From the NCBI GenBank assembly GCA_017620205.1, contig JAFZQX010000007.1, forward strand, positions 62,001 to 126,000: 64,000 nucleotides of DNA. Reading direction: 5' to 3'. The notes under the pieces were generated by a model, which was not told where the DNA came from, ran no database searches, and saw only the letters and a list, made by a program, of their open reading frames with translations. This stretch comes from Clostridia bacterium. GTDB taxonomy: Bacteria; Bacillota; Clostridia; UMGS1883; UMGS1540. The position numbers and the translations under genes were made by a program. Below are positions 7,981-15,632 of this stretch, one piece after another (positions within the stretch are counted from its first letter, which is position 1; every line of letters begins with the position of its first letter).

Positions 7981-8013
7981 AAAAACGCGGAAGCTAAAGC
8001 TCCGCGTTTTTTA
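7981..8013. terminator. bidirectional terminator
   Basis: AAAAACGCGGA pairs with TCCGCGTTTTT, with T runs on both strands. It serves the plus-strand gene ending at 7889 and the minus-strand gene ending at 8015. Confidence 0.85.
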
Positions 8014-8014
8014 G

Positions 8015-8938
8015 TTACTTAATATACTTTTCAACAAGCTTGTCAATTTCCGATTCGTCAAAAGAGGGGATAGAGTCGTTATAGAGCGACCATTGCTCCG
8101 TGTGCTCCGTAGTCGCGCCGGGGGCGAGAGGTTTATATTCGCCGAGTGATTCCATTTCTATAAACAGCTGGTTTTCATACGTTTCAAAAGACATGCCGCC
8201 GTCCGGGTAGGTGCCGTCCAAAACGTGCTCAAATCTCTTTATAAACAAAAGTCCTTCGTTTAAATACATGGAATATCCGTCTTCGCAGTTTATGCCGAAC
8301 TTAAACATGTTGCGCTCCGTGGTATCCTGGCGCATTAAGATATATTTGTCGCCCCAAGATATCAGCGGACTGTTCATTTTCGCGTAAGGCCAAAGCGCTA
8401 TACGCCTGTTTGATACCGGCTGCGTCTGACGTGTCGGCTGAGGAACTATTTCCGTGCCGCCCGCGGAGAGCACCGTTACGCACCAGGGAGCGAAAGTTAT
8501 CTCCCAGGGAGATTTGTTTGTTATTCTGTGAATGAGCTTTACATCCGGCGTGCCGTCTTCCATTTCTATCTCAATTTGGAAAACGCACTGATTCCATTTT
8601 TGCTCCGGCTGAGTGAAAATTGCGCCCTTTTCTGTTTCTTCATACGAAATCGGATTGTTGTCGGGATAAAACGTTCTCGGCAATGTTTCCGGACTTGTCC
8701 AGAGACGGTGTCCGCCGTATGTATACCATTTATCGTCACCAAAATTTTCTTTCATGCCGTTGTGGCTTAAAACAAAATGGCGGTCAACATCTTCAAACAA
8801 TATGTTTTTCCCGTCTATATACGAAAAATTTATTACTCTCGGACCGATGTCAAGTGTTACTATAATCTTTACAATGCCGTTTGATATTTCAAGGCATTTC
8901 CCGAAATTCTTATAATCCGTAACTTTTTGCACTATCAT
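8015..8938 (-). CDS. aldose-epimerase-fold hypothetical protein
   Basis: A 307-residue cytoplasmic protein of a family with a galactose mutarotase-like beta-sandwich. Supporting motifs are VTLDIGPRVINFS near the start and YGGHRLWTSPE around residues 72-82, where conserved His and Glu sit, plus the alternating strand pattern. Relatives are usually annotated as hypothetical or DUF4380-like; the real substrate is unknown. The GTG at 8947 is part of the GAGGTG Shine-Dalgarno, so I start at ATG 8938, six bases downstream. It is divergent from the TPR gene at 9056. Confidence 0.7.
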   Translation of the reverse strand: MIVQKVTDYKNFGKCLEISNGIVKIIVTLDIGPRVINFSYIDGKNILFEDVDRHFVLSHNGMKENFGDDKWYTYGGHRLWTSPETLPRTFYPDNNPISYEETEKGAIFTQPEQKWNQCVFQIEIEMEDGTPDVKLIHRITNKSPWEITFAPWCVTVLSAGGTEIVPQPTRQTQPVSNRRIALWPYAKMNSPLISWGDKYILMRQDTTERNMFKFGINCEDGYSMYLNEGLLFIKRFEHVLDGTYPDGGMSFETYENQLFIEMESLGEYKPLAPGATTEHTEQWSLYNDSIPSFDESEIDKLVEKYIK

Positions 8939-9009
8939 TTTTTTCACCTCTAAATTTCATTTTATCACATTTATAAATAAATTTCCATACCAAAAACAAA
9001 TTTATTCTG

Positions 9010-9038
9010 TTGAATAAAGGCAAAAACCGTGATAAAAT
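9010..9038 (+). promoter_or_regulatory. promoter of the TPR-DUF4037 operon
   Basis: TTGAAT (9010-9015) and TAAAAT (9033-9038) with a 17-bp spacer, 17 bp before the ATG of the TPR gene. Confidence 0.65.
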
Positions 9039-9055
9039 ATTTATGAGGTGAAAAT

Positions 9056-9871
9056 ATGGAAGTTTACGATTATTGGGATCCGCAATGTCCTTTTAATACA
9101 GAATGGTTTATGAAAGAGCCGCCCGTGCGGGCAGTTCCGGTACGCGACGTTTTAAGTAAATTTGATGAGCACCTCGCAAAAGATGACAGCGAAAGCGCGA
9201 AAAAGCTTCTGCTTTACTGGCTTGAAGAGGCAAAAAACGGCAGAGACAAAAAAGCTGAGCTAATAATTCTAAATGAGCTTATGGGACTTTGCAGAAACCG
9301 CGGCGAGCGCGATGAAGCTGTAAAGTATGCGGAAGAGGGAATGGCCTTTGCAAAGGAAAACGGTTTTTGGGAGACCACAGAGGGCGCAACTGCGGCACTC
9401 AATGCCGCGACCGTTTATAAAGCATTTGATATGCCGCACCGCGCCATAGAGCTTTACGGATACGCGCGCGGAATATATGAAAAAAGCCTCGATAAAAATG
9501 ATTACAGAGTGGGCAGTCTTTATAATAATATGGGACTGGCGTATTTCGCTTTGGGCGAATATGAAAAAGCGGAAGAGCTTTATAATATGGCAATTTCCGT
9601 TATGGAAGCTTTGGGTGACAGACGCGCCGAACATGCTATAACACACTTAAATATCGCGGACGTTATAAACGCGCGCGACGGCATAAAGGGCGAAAAAGAG
9701 ATAGGCGTGTGCCTTGACAGAGCGCAGGCGCTTCTTGACGCGGTGAAAATAAGAGACGGTAAATACGCCTTTATGTGCGATAAATGCGCGTCCGTTTTCG
9801 GCTTTTACGGACGGTTTTTATACGAAAAAGAACTTAGAAAAAGGGTAAGGGAAATTTATGAAAGGTCTTGA
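9056..9871 (+). CDS. tetratricopeptide repeat protein
   Basis: A 271-residue soluble protein built from TPR-like helical hairpins. Clear units lie at about 66-104 (GLCRNRGERDEAVKYAEEGM), 108-145, and 149-190 (NNMGLAYFALGEYEKAEELY). The N-terminal 30 residues (DYWDPQCPFNTEWF) do not fit the repeat. It overlaps the downstream DUF4037 gene by 14 bp, so the two are translationally coupled and probably form a complex, with the TPR protein as scaffold (inference). ATG 9056 follows GAGGTG by five bases. Confidence 0.85.
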   Translation: MEVYDYWDPQCPFNTEWFMKEPPVRAVPVRDVLSKFDEHLAKDDSESAKKLLLYWLEEAKNGRDKKAELIILNELMGLCRNRGERDEAVKYAEEGMAFAKENGFWETTEGATAALNAATVYKAFDMPHRAIELYGYARGIYEKSLDKNDYRVGSLYNNMGLAYFALGEYEKAEELYNMAISVMEALGDRRAEHAITHLNIADVINARDGIKGEKEIGVCLDRAQALLDAVKIRDGKYAFMCDKCASVFGFYGRFLYEKELRKRVREIYERS

Positions 9872-10790
9872 GCTTTCGGTAAAATTTTACGAAGAATACG
9901 GAAAAAAGATGCTCCGGGATGAGTTTGCCGATGTTTTGCCTTATATAGCCGTGGGTCTTTGCGGTCAGGGCTCGGAGTGCATGGGGTTTGACGATGACGT
10001 CTCGCGCGACCATGATTTTGAACCGGGTTTTATGATTTTTCTGCCCGGTGAAGATAAAGTGGACCGCCGCCGCGCGTTTCTTTTAGAACGCGCATATACT
10101 GCGCTTCCGAAGGAGTTTTGCGGCGTAAAACGTCTTTCCCAAAATCCCGTCGGCGGTGCGAGACACGGCGTTTTCAGAACGGCCGAGTATTTCCTGAACA
10201 CTATTGGTACGGAAAACGGAGAACTGCCTGCGCAACAGTGGCTTTTAATACCGGGTTATATTTTATGTGAAGCAACAAACGGAGAAATTTTTGAAGACAA
10301 TTTCGGAGAGGTTACAAAAATCCGCGAAAAGCTTTTAAATATGCCCGAAGACATTATAAAAAAGCGCCTCGCGGGGCGGCTGATAGCCATGGCGCAGGCG
10401 GGGCAGTATAACTATAAAAGATGTCTTTTGCACGGGGAGGCGGGCGCGGCGCAGATAAGCATATTTGAGTTTGCAAAAGCCGCAATGGATGCGGTTTTTA
10501 TTCTAAACCGCAGGTATATGCCGTTTTATAAATGGCAGTTTCGCGCTTTGCGTCAGCTGCCCGTTTTGGGCAATTTGGCTGATGATTTGGAAGCTTTAAT
10601 TCTGGCGGATAATTCCAAAGAAAATGCAGAAAAAAAAGAAGCGCAAACAGAAACTGTTTGCGCGGCAATATCAAAAGAAATTGCAAAGCAGGGCATAGCG
10701 GCCGAAACAAGAAATATGGAACAACTTGCGTATGCTGTAAATGACGGCATAAAAGACTCAAATATCCGGTCTATGAGTATTTTCTGTTAA
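9858..10790 (+). CDS. DUF4037 nucleotidyltransferase-like protein
   Basis: A 310-residue protein of the DUF4037 family. The segment GLCGQGSECMGFDDDVSRDH (residues 33-52) carries a GS-x-n-G-x-D-x-D pattern like that of the pol-beta/MNT nucleotidyltransferase fold, which implies metal-dependent transfer of a nucleotide to an unknown acceptor. The rest is mostly helical, with the aromatic/basic stretch RRYMPFYKWQFRAL near residue 215 typical of the family. It is coupled to the TPR gene by a 14-bp overlap, and its stop overlaps the stop of the convergent DUF5131 gene by four bases. Substrate unknown. Confidence 0.8.
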   Translation: MKGLELSVKFYEEYGKKMLRDEFADVLPYIAVGLCGQGSECMGFDDDVSRDHDFEPGFMIFLPGEDKVDRRRAFLLERAYTALPKEFCGVKRLSQNPVGGARHGVFRTAEYFLNTIGTENGELPAQQWLLIPGYILCEATNGEIFEDNFGEVTKIREKLLNMPEDIIKKRLAGRLIAMAQAGQYNYKRCLLHGEAGAAQISIFEFAKAAMDAVFILNRRYMPFYKWQFRALRQLPVLGNLADDLEALILADNSKENAEKKEAQTETVCAAISKEIAKQGIAAETRNMEQLAYAVNDGIKDSNIRSMSIFC

Positions 10791-11503
10791 GTGTTGATTC
10801 CGGCCTTTCGCGCCTGCGAATGCTGAAATTTGCGCGGCACGCTGTAGCGCCTGCCGTCTTTTACAAAGTTTGCGCCCGTTTGCTTGAAATAAAAGGGGAC
10901 ATTATAGCGGAGGCACTGCTCACGCGTATATAAAACCCAGTCATAGTTACAATCGCGCGCCGCAGGTCCCGATTCGCCGCCGCATGTAACCTGCTCTATT
11001 TTACCTGTTTCAAGATACTTTTCGATATTTATTCTTTCAAGCATGGGTTCATGAATAATCATTCTGTGCTTTATGGGAAAAGACAGAAGCAGGGGAAGCC
11101 TTTCGTCCGTTCTTTTTTGATTTTCGCAAGTTGAGCATATTGTCACATTTTCATATCCTTCGCCTATGTCTTCGGGAAGGCAAACTTCATAGCGGCTTAT
11201 GCGCTTTGTTATAATGAAAAAGTTAAGGTCGCTTCGCTCTTTGATATAGCCCCAAGCGCGACCGCGCCAGGGATCCGCCGCGTCCAGAAAAAAGTCCGAC
11301 GTCATGCACGCAAAAACCGTTTCGCCGCTTTCTATCTTATATGCGCCGTTGCGGTTTTTCTTTACCGGCAAATCAAAGCTTTGCGTTTTATATGGAACAG
11401 AGCTGTCTAAATCATACTTTTCGTCGCGCCGGTAGACATAGCAGTTTTTGCAGCCGTCGCTGATTTTTGTGCACCCGTGCCACGGGTTCCATATAACAGA
11501 CAT
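10787..11503 (-). CDS. DUF5131 (phage Gp37/Gp68-type) radical-SAM-like protein
   Basis: A 238-residue protein of the DUF5131 family. The N-terminal WNPWHGCTKISDGCKNCY holds three cysteines (C11, C18, C21) suited to an iron-sulfur cluster, although the spacing differs from the classical radical SAM CxxxCxxC. Further family motifs are DFFLDAADPWRG, ITKR, the IHEPML strand and CGGESGPAAR. Members occur in phages and bacteria; biochemical activity is unsettled. It lies 3 bp downstream of the NrdG-like activase gene and is surely co-transcribed with it, so both Fe-S proteins may act together (inference). Confidence 0.82.
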   Translation of the reverse strand: MSVIWNPWHGCTKISDGCKNCYVYRRDEKYDLDSSVPYKTQSFDLPVKKNRNGAYKIESGETVFACMTSDFFLDAADPWRGRAWGYIKERSDLNFFIITKRISRYEVCLPEDIGEGYENVTICSTCENQKRTDERLPLLLSFPIKHRMIIHEPMLERINIEKYLETGKIEQVTCGGESGPAARDCNYDWVLYTREQCLRYNVPFYFKQTGANFVKDGRRYSVPRKFQHSQARKAGINT

Positions 11504-11506
11504 ATC

Positions 11507-12202
11507 TTAAACCCCGCGAAGGGCAACCTTCGGAATATATGGCCTCATAATCTCTGCAAAGCGATCCATACCTTCTTTTGAAACTGCGTGCAGACCGCTT
11601 TTCAAAACGTTGCCTGAATCTACAAATCCCTGAAGGAAGTAGTTTTCTGTGCCTTCGAGCCACTGCGCGATTTCTTTCATATCTTCCGCCGTGTGAAATT
11701 CGCGTACAACCGTTGTGCGGAATTCAAATGGGAGAGAGCCGCCCTTTAAAAAAGCTATGCTTTGCTTTATGGGCTCTAAATCAAAATTCTCAAGACCTAT
11801 TGTTTCCGCATATTTTCCGGGGCAATTCTTTATATCCATAGCAACTCTGTCAATAAGTCCCGCTTCGGCAGTTTCGCGAAGCCTTTCGGGGAAATGACCG
11901 TTTGTGTCAAGCTTTATATCAAAGCCGAGGTCTTTTACTTTGCGGAGAAACGCGGGCAGCTCCGTCTGCATTAAAGGCTCGCCGCCCGTGATGCTTACGC
12001 TGTCTAAAATGCCTTGCCTTTTTTTCAAGAACGATAAAACCTCGTCCTCTTCAATGTGCTCAAACGGCGCAGCGTTTATATCAATAAGCTCGCTGTTGTG
12101 GCAGAAAGGGCATTTGAAAGTGCACCCCTGCGTAAAAAGCGTGCATGAAACGTGCGTGGGGTCGTCAAGTAAAGTAAGTTTTTGAAAACCTGCAAAAATC
12201 AT
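11507..12202 (-). CDS. nrdG: anaerobic ribonucleotide reductase-type glycyl radical activase (NrdG2-like)
   Basis: A 231-residue radical SAM enzyme. The CxxxCxxC cluster motif is C27-C31-C34, followed by SITGGEPLMQ for SAM binding. Length and sequence fit the NrdG2 group, which installs the glycyl radical on anaerobic ribonucleoside-triphosphate reductase. No nrdD is in the window, so the partner is elsewhere, and an activase for another glycyl radical enzyme remains possible. The GTG at 12211 overlaps the AGGTG Shine-Dalgarno, so ATG 12202 is preferred. It heads a two-gene operon with the DUF5131 gene. Confidence 0.85.
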   Translation of the reverse strand: MIFAGFQKLTLLDDPTHVSCTLFTQGCTFKCPFCHNSELIDINAAPFEHIEEDEVLSFLKKRQGILDSVSITGGEPLMQTELPAFLRKVKDLGFDIKLDTNGHFPERLRETAEAGLIDRVAMDIKNCPGKYAETIGLENFDLEPIKQSIAFLKGGSLPFEFRTTVVREFHTAEDMKEIAQWLEGTENYFLQGFVDSGNVLKSGLHAVSKEGMDRFAEIMRPYIPKVALRGV

Positions 12203-12260
12203 AATTATCACCTACAATTAATTATATAGTATACGGAATAAAATTTCAATATATAAAAAC

Positions 12261-12289
12261 TTGACAAAAGAAAATAAGAAAAGTAAAAT
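12261..12289 (+). promoter_or_regulatory. promoter of the small membrane protein gene
   Basis: TTGACA (12261-12266) and TAAAAT (12284-12289) with a 17-bp spacer, 22 bp upstream of the ATG at 12311. Confidence 0.7.
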
Positions 12290-12310
12290 AAACGGTAAGG
12301 GGTTGATTTA

Positions 12311-12508
12311 ATGATTAAGAATAAAAAGACTGCATATGTTTTGTTTATCGTTTTATTTACTGCTTTATGGTATTTTATAGATTACCTGTATAACACGTTT
12401 ATAACAAAAAGCGGTTTTAAATTTGAACTTGGCTTTGATTTCGCAACGACCGTCGTGCTCGGCGCCGCGATAGGCTATATTTTCTTTTTAAGAGAAAAAA
12501 GAAAATAG
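12311..12508 (+). CDS. small two-helix membrane protein
   Basis: A 65-residue protein with two transmembrane segments (about residues 7-27 and 41-58) and basic termini (MIKNKKT, REKRK). It has its own promoter at 12261, an AAGGGG ribosome-binding site and a following terminator, so it is a complete single-gene unit. No family recognised. Confidence 0.65.
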   Translation: MIKNKKTAYVLFIVLFTALWYFIDYLYNTFITKSGFKFELGFDFATTVVLGAAIGYIFFLREKRK

Positions 12509-12514
12509 AAATAA

Positions 12515-12569
12515 AAAGGGCGTGTCTCAACAAGCGGTTTTCCGCAAGAGTGAGATACGCCCTTATTTT
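12515..12569. terminator. bidirectional terminator
   Basis: AAGGGCGT-TCTCA pairs with TGAGA-ACGCCCTT across a mismatch, followed by ATTTTG on the plus strand and A/T runs on the other side. It lies between the convergent genes ending at 12508 and 12579. Confidence 0.8.
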
Positions 12570-12578
12570 GTTTTGGGT

Positions 12579-12899
12579 TTAGCGCATTTTCGCTGAAGTT
12601 ACTATAAGCTTTATTCCGAAGCCTATTGCAAGAGCCGGAATAATCAAAGTAACGATAAAATCATAAGTTATAATTCCCTGCGCCGCCAAAAGAAGCAGAA
12701 CGCCGAACACGAGACCTATCGCATAACCAAGCTTTTCCGGCCTTGTTATAAGACCGTTTAAACACGGAACAATTATAAACAGCGTCCACCAACCTTCAAA
12801 AGTAAGGTCAATATCAGCTATTCCGAGCGAGTTTAAAAGATAAACCGCGCCGAAAAGTATAAGAAGAATACCTATTACAATTCCGGTAGCTTTTTTCAT
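12579..12899 (-). CDS. LiaF-type transmembrane domain protein
   Basis: A 106-residue membrane protein with four hydrophobic segments. The opening GIVIGILLILFGAVYLLNSL and the WWTLFIIVPCLNGL motif match the N-terminal transmembrane domain found in LiaF-like and related small proteins, here without the C-terminal extracellular domain. ATG 12899 is chosen over TTG 12905 because AAAGGA lies eight bases before the ATG but only two before the TTG. It follows ttdB by 19 bp and may share its transcript. Role unknown. Confidence 0.7.
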   Translation of the reverse strand: MKKATGIVIGILLILFGAVYLLNSLGIADIDLTFEGWWTLFIIVPCLNGLITRPEKLGYAIGLVFGVLLLLAAQGIITYDFIVTLIIPALAIGFGIKLIVTSAKMR

Positions 12900-12918
12900 T
12901 TTCAAAATCCTTTCGCGT

Positions 12919-13500
12919 TTAGTCTAAAACTTCAGAAAGTCTTTCTTTGTAAACCTTTTTGTTGTTTTCAAAAAGGTTATTGCCCTTTGTATCAATAGAG
13001 ACAACAAGCGGACCGAACTCATTAACGCGCATTATCCAGAGCGCTTCGGGCATGCCGAAATCGAGCCATTCAACGTTTGTAATCTCTTCAACTCTCTGTG
13101 CCGCAACAACGGCGCAGCCGCCGGGAAAAGCACAGTGAATTGCGCCGAACTTTTTGCAGGCTTCGGCAGTTTTGTCAAGCATACCGCCCTTACCTATAAC
13201 AACGCGAACGCCTGTCTGTTCAATAAAATCAGCTTCGGCAGCTTCCATACGGCGGCTTGTTGTAGGGCCGATGGATACCATATACTGTTTTCCGTTTTCG
13301 TCCTTGCCGACAATTGGGCCTGCATGGAAAATAGCGCCGTCGCGAAACTCAAAATGCTCGGGATAAATTCCGTCTTTTACAACGCGTCTGTGACCGCTGT
13401 CACGGCATGTTGCGAGCATACCCGTAAGATATACCGTGTCGCCTATTTTAAGGTCTTTTATCTGATCGTATGTAATCGGTGTTGTTAGTACTTTTTTCAT
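12919..13500 (-). CDS. ttdB: L(+)-tartrate dehydratase (class I fumarase-type) beta subunit
   Basis: A 193-residue beta subunit of the Fe-S hydro-lyase family. The sequence follows E. coli TtdB closely from memory: KKVLTTPI, GDTVYLTGML, TCRDSGHRR, AIFHAGPIV, SIGPTTSRRME, and EFGPLVVSIDTKGNNLF. With TtdA it makes the heteromeric enzyme that dehydrates L-tartrate to oxaloacetate; the related class I fumarase reaction is the alternative, and the two cannot be separated by eye. It starts 6 bp after ttdA. No tartrate transporter or TtdR regulator is nearby, which weakens a dedicated tartrate role. Confidence 0.85.
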   Translation of the reverse strand: MKKVLTTPITYDQIKDLKIGDTVYLTGMLATCRDSGHRRVVKDGIYPEHFEFRDGAIFHAGPIVGKDENGKQYMVSIGPTTSRRMEAAEADFIEQTGVRVVIGKGGMLDKTAEACKKFGAIHCAFPGGCAVVAAQRVEEITNVEWLDFGMPEALWIMRVNEFGPLVVSIDTKGNNLFENNKKVYKERLSEVLD

Positions 13501-13506
13501 TTTCCT

Positions 13507-14406
13507 TTACCCCCTTATCGAATTCTTGTGTGAAATAATTTCGGTTGAGAGATCCTTGTGGATTATCATCTCGCCGCGCCTTGTTGCCCAGCAGCCCGTT
13601 GTAATACCAACACCGAGCGTTGCGGGGTGATGACCTGCACATTCGATATTAACGCTTAATACGCTGTTGTCGCCGCCAAAGCCTAAGGGGGCTATACCGA
13701 GGTGGTTTAAGTCTTTTTCTATTTCATCTTCAAGAGCCGCAACCGCGGGGTTTTCGTTTCTTGTGCCGATAGGACGGAGCAACGCTTTCTTTGAAAGCAT
13801 ACCCGAGGTCGGAGCGCAAGTGCCGAGACCTATGCCGATGCATAGCGGGGGACAAGCGTTTATACCCCATTCAACAATTGTTTCATAAACAAATTTTTTA
13901 ACGCCCTCAACACCTTCAAGCGGCATCAAAACCTTGCTTCTGCCGGGCAGCGAGCAGCCGCCGCCTGCCATATACATGCGAAGTCTCAAATCCGAGCTGT
14001 TCGGAACGAGTTCAACTTCTATATACGGTGCGTCGTAGCCTACGTTGTTGCCCGTGTTGTGCTCGCCGAGGGGTTCTACAACATTCGGACGAAGCGGCGT
14101 TTCCATTGTGGATTTAGCCGACGCTTCGTATAAAACGTCTTTTAGCTCATTCATGTAGGGGAATTCCGTTCCTACATCAAGGAAAAACTGCAGAACGCCC
14201 GTGTCCTGACAAAGCGGTCTGTGAAGCTCCTTCGCGAGCTTTAAATCGTCCAAAATACAGCCGTACATTGTTTTGGCGGACTCCCCGGTTTCGCTTTCCG
14301 CGAGCCTTAAAATTGCCGCTTCAACATCGTCGGCAAGGTATATGCCGGTCATTGCGATAAAATCCGAAACAATGCCGACAAATTTTTCTTTCATTGCCTT
14401 ATCCAT
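13507..14406 (-). CDS. ttdA: L(+)-tartrate dehydratase (class I fumarase-type) alpha subunit
   Basis: A 299-residue alpha subunit that carries the [4Fe-4S] cluster. CQDTG (around residue 66) and the YMAGGGCSLPGRSKVLMP segment, the latter nearly identical to E. coli TtdA, hold two of the cluster cysteines; a third is probably in the TGCW motif near the C-terminus. The NACPP and LLRPIGTRNENP motifs also match. The complex is oxygen-sensitive, fitting an anaerobe. ATG 14406 follows AGGGAGGA by eight bases. The promoter at 14442-14470 is well placed. Fumarase remains a possible activity. Confidence 0.86.
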   Translation of the reverse strand: MDKAMKEKFVGIVSDFIAMTGIYLADDVEAAILRLAESETGESAKTMYGCILDDLKLAKELHRPLCQDTGVLQFFLDVGTEFPYMNELKDVLYEASAKSTMETPLRPNVVEPLGEHNTGNNVGYDAPYIEVELVPNSSDLRLRMYMAGGGCSLPGRSKVLMPLEGVEGVKKFVYETIVEWGINACPPLCIGIGLGTCAPTSGMLSKKALLRPIGTRNENPAVAALEDEIEKDLNHLGIAPLGFGGDNSVLSVNIECAGHHPATLGVGITTGCWATRRGEMIIHKDLSTEIISHKNSIRG

Positions 14407-14441
14407 ACATAATCCTCCCTATGTAATAATATTACTTGAAA

Positions 14442-14470
14442 ATTATACATTAATATGCCGGAAAAGTCAA
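14442..14470 (-). promoter_or_regulatory. promoter of ttdAB
   Basis: On the minus strand, TTGACT (14470-14465) and TATAAT (14447-14442) with a 17-bp spacer, about 35 bp ahead of the ttdA start. Confidence 0.75.
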
Positions 14471-14472
14471 GT

Positions 14473-14514
14473 AAAAACGGCTCTGAAGTTTTATGCTTCA
14501 CAGCCGTTTAAAAA
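14473..14514 (-). terminator. terminator of the Ltp lipoprotein gene
   Basis: AAACGGCT-TGAAG pairs with CTTCA-AGCCGTTT, with a T run on the minus strand. It separates the lipoprotein gene (14536-15171) from the ttdAB promoter. Confidence 0.75.
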
Positions 14515-14535
14515 CAGTATAAATAAAAGATAATT

Positions 14536-15171
14536 CTAATCGTCGAGATGGTCTATTGCATACTGCGCTTCTTCTTCCGTAAACTTTTCACCGTATTCGG
14601 AAACAAGCTGGTCATATATTTCCGAGGGGGACATATCAAGATTGTCTCTGTAAGATTTCGCGCTCTCGAGCGCTTCCTCGTTCCAGTCTGCTTCGAGATT
14701 GTCTATGGCGTACTGAGCCTCTTCTTCAGTGAATTCATCGCCGTATTCGGATGTCAGCTGATCATAAATCCCAAGCTTTGACTGATGCATGTTTTCAACG
14801 TAAGATTCGGCGCATTTTAGTGCCTGTTCTTTCCAATCGGCTTCAATATTGTCTATGGCGTACTGAGCCGCCTCTTCCGAAAACTTTTCGCCGTATTCGG
14901 ATGTCAGCTGTTTATAAAGCCCTTTTTTCGACATAGGCAAGGTATTCATGTACGATTCCGCTTTTTTGAGTGCGGATTTGTATTCCGAAGGTACGTTTGG
15001 ATCATCTTTTTCCGCCGCGTCGTTTTCGACCGCTTCTGTCTGATCCTGTGATTTTCCCGGTTTGTTTTTCTCCGCAGTTTCAGTATCCGTGCCGCAGGAG
15101 CAAAGAAGCAGTAAAACCGACATCAAAAGCGCGAGAAAAGTACACATTTTGCCATTTAAACTTATTTTCAT
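14536..15171 (-). CDS. Ltp family lipoprotein with three helical repeats
   Basis: A 211-residue lipoprotein. The signal peptide ends in a lipobox (LLCSC). After an acidic linker, three repeats of about 47 residues follow (about 63-110, 111-158, 159-209), each of the form A-SY-x-L-S-IYDQL-SEYG-FTEEEAQYAID. This is the Ltp repeat, a helix-turn-helix-like fold. The founding member, Ltp of Streptococcus temperate phage TP-J34, blocks DNA injection by other phages. Here there is no phage context, and clostridial chromosomal members are common, so a phage-exclusion role is only a possibility. ATG 15171 follows AGGAGAGGA. Confidence 0.85.
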   Translation of the reverse strand: MKISLNGKMCTFLALLMSVLLLLCSCGTDTETAEKNKPGKSQDQTEAVENDAAEKDDPNVPSEYKSALKKAESYMNTLPMSKKGLYKQLTSEYGEKFSEEAAQYAIDNIEADWKEQALKCAESYVENMHQSKLGIYDQLTSEYGDEFTEEEAQYAIDNLEADWNEEALESAKSYRDNLDMSPSEIYDQLVSEYGEKFTEEEAQYAIDHLDD

Positions 15172-15201
15172 TTTTATCCTCTCCTTTTATTTAACAGTTT
15201 T

Positions 15202-15230
15202 ATTATAACACTTGTTTTTTGATATTTCAA
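15202..15230 (-). promoter_or_regulatory. promoter of the Ltp lipoprotein gene
   Basis: On the minus strand, TTGAAA (15230-15225) and TATAAT (15207-15202) with a 17-bp spacer. Confidence 0.7.
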
Positions 15231-15270
15231 TATGTTAAAAGTATTGTCCGTATCACATTCGCGGTTTTTC

Positions 15271-15299
15271 TTGAAATGTTTTGATTATTATGATAAAAT
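15271..15299 (+). promoter_or_regulatory. promoter of the DUF4298-MmcQ operon
   Basis: TTGAAA (15271-15276) and TAAAAT (15294-15299) with a 17-bp spacer, 24 bp before the ATG at 15324. Confidence 0.65.
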
Positions 15300-15323
15300 C
15301 GAACATAAAGAGAGGCTGAAAAT

Positions 15324-15632
15324 ATGAAAAACAAGGAAACGCAAAAAGAGAGAATATCGCGTTTTGAAAAAAGCTTTGACAGAATTTCAAACGCCGCGAA
15401 AAACCTTAAAAGAGCAATTGAAGAGTTTGAAAAGCTGCGCCCGGAAGCGGAAGCACTTTCCGCTTATTACGAAAGCGGACTGTGGAAACGCGATTATGAA
15501 GATGATGAGGCGGGACGGCTTCCGAGAGTTTTAAAGCGAGGCGTTTTGTCACAAGACGGCGTTTATAATCTGCTTGAAGAAACTAAGGAACTTGAAAAAA
15601 GAATTTTGGCGGGAGAAATAAATGACGGTTGA
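15324..15632 (+). CDS. DUF4298 domain protein
   Basis: A 102-residue, highly charged, mostly helical protein. The family pattern is clear: ERISRFEKSFD at the start, LSAYYESGLWKRDYEDDEAG in the middle (about residues 45-64), and LPRVLKRGVLSQDGVYNLL after it. DUF4298 proteins are small and of unknown function. It overlaps the following MmcQ/YjbR gene by 11 bp, so the two are translationally coupled. Confidence 0.85.
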   Translation: MKNKETQKERISRFEKSFDRISNAAKNLKRAIEEFEKLRPEAEALSAYYESGLWKRDYEDDEAGRLPRVLKRGVLSQDGVYNLLEETKELEKRILAGEINDG

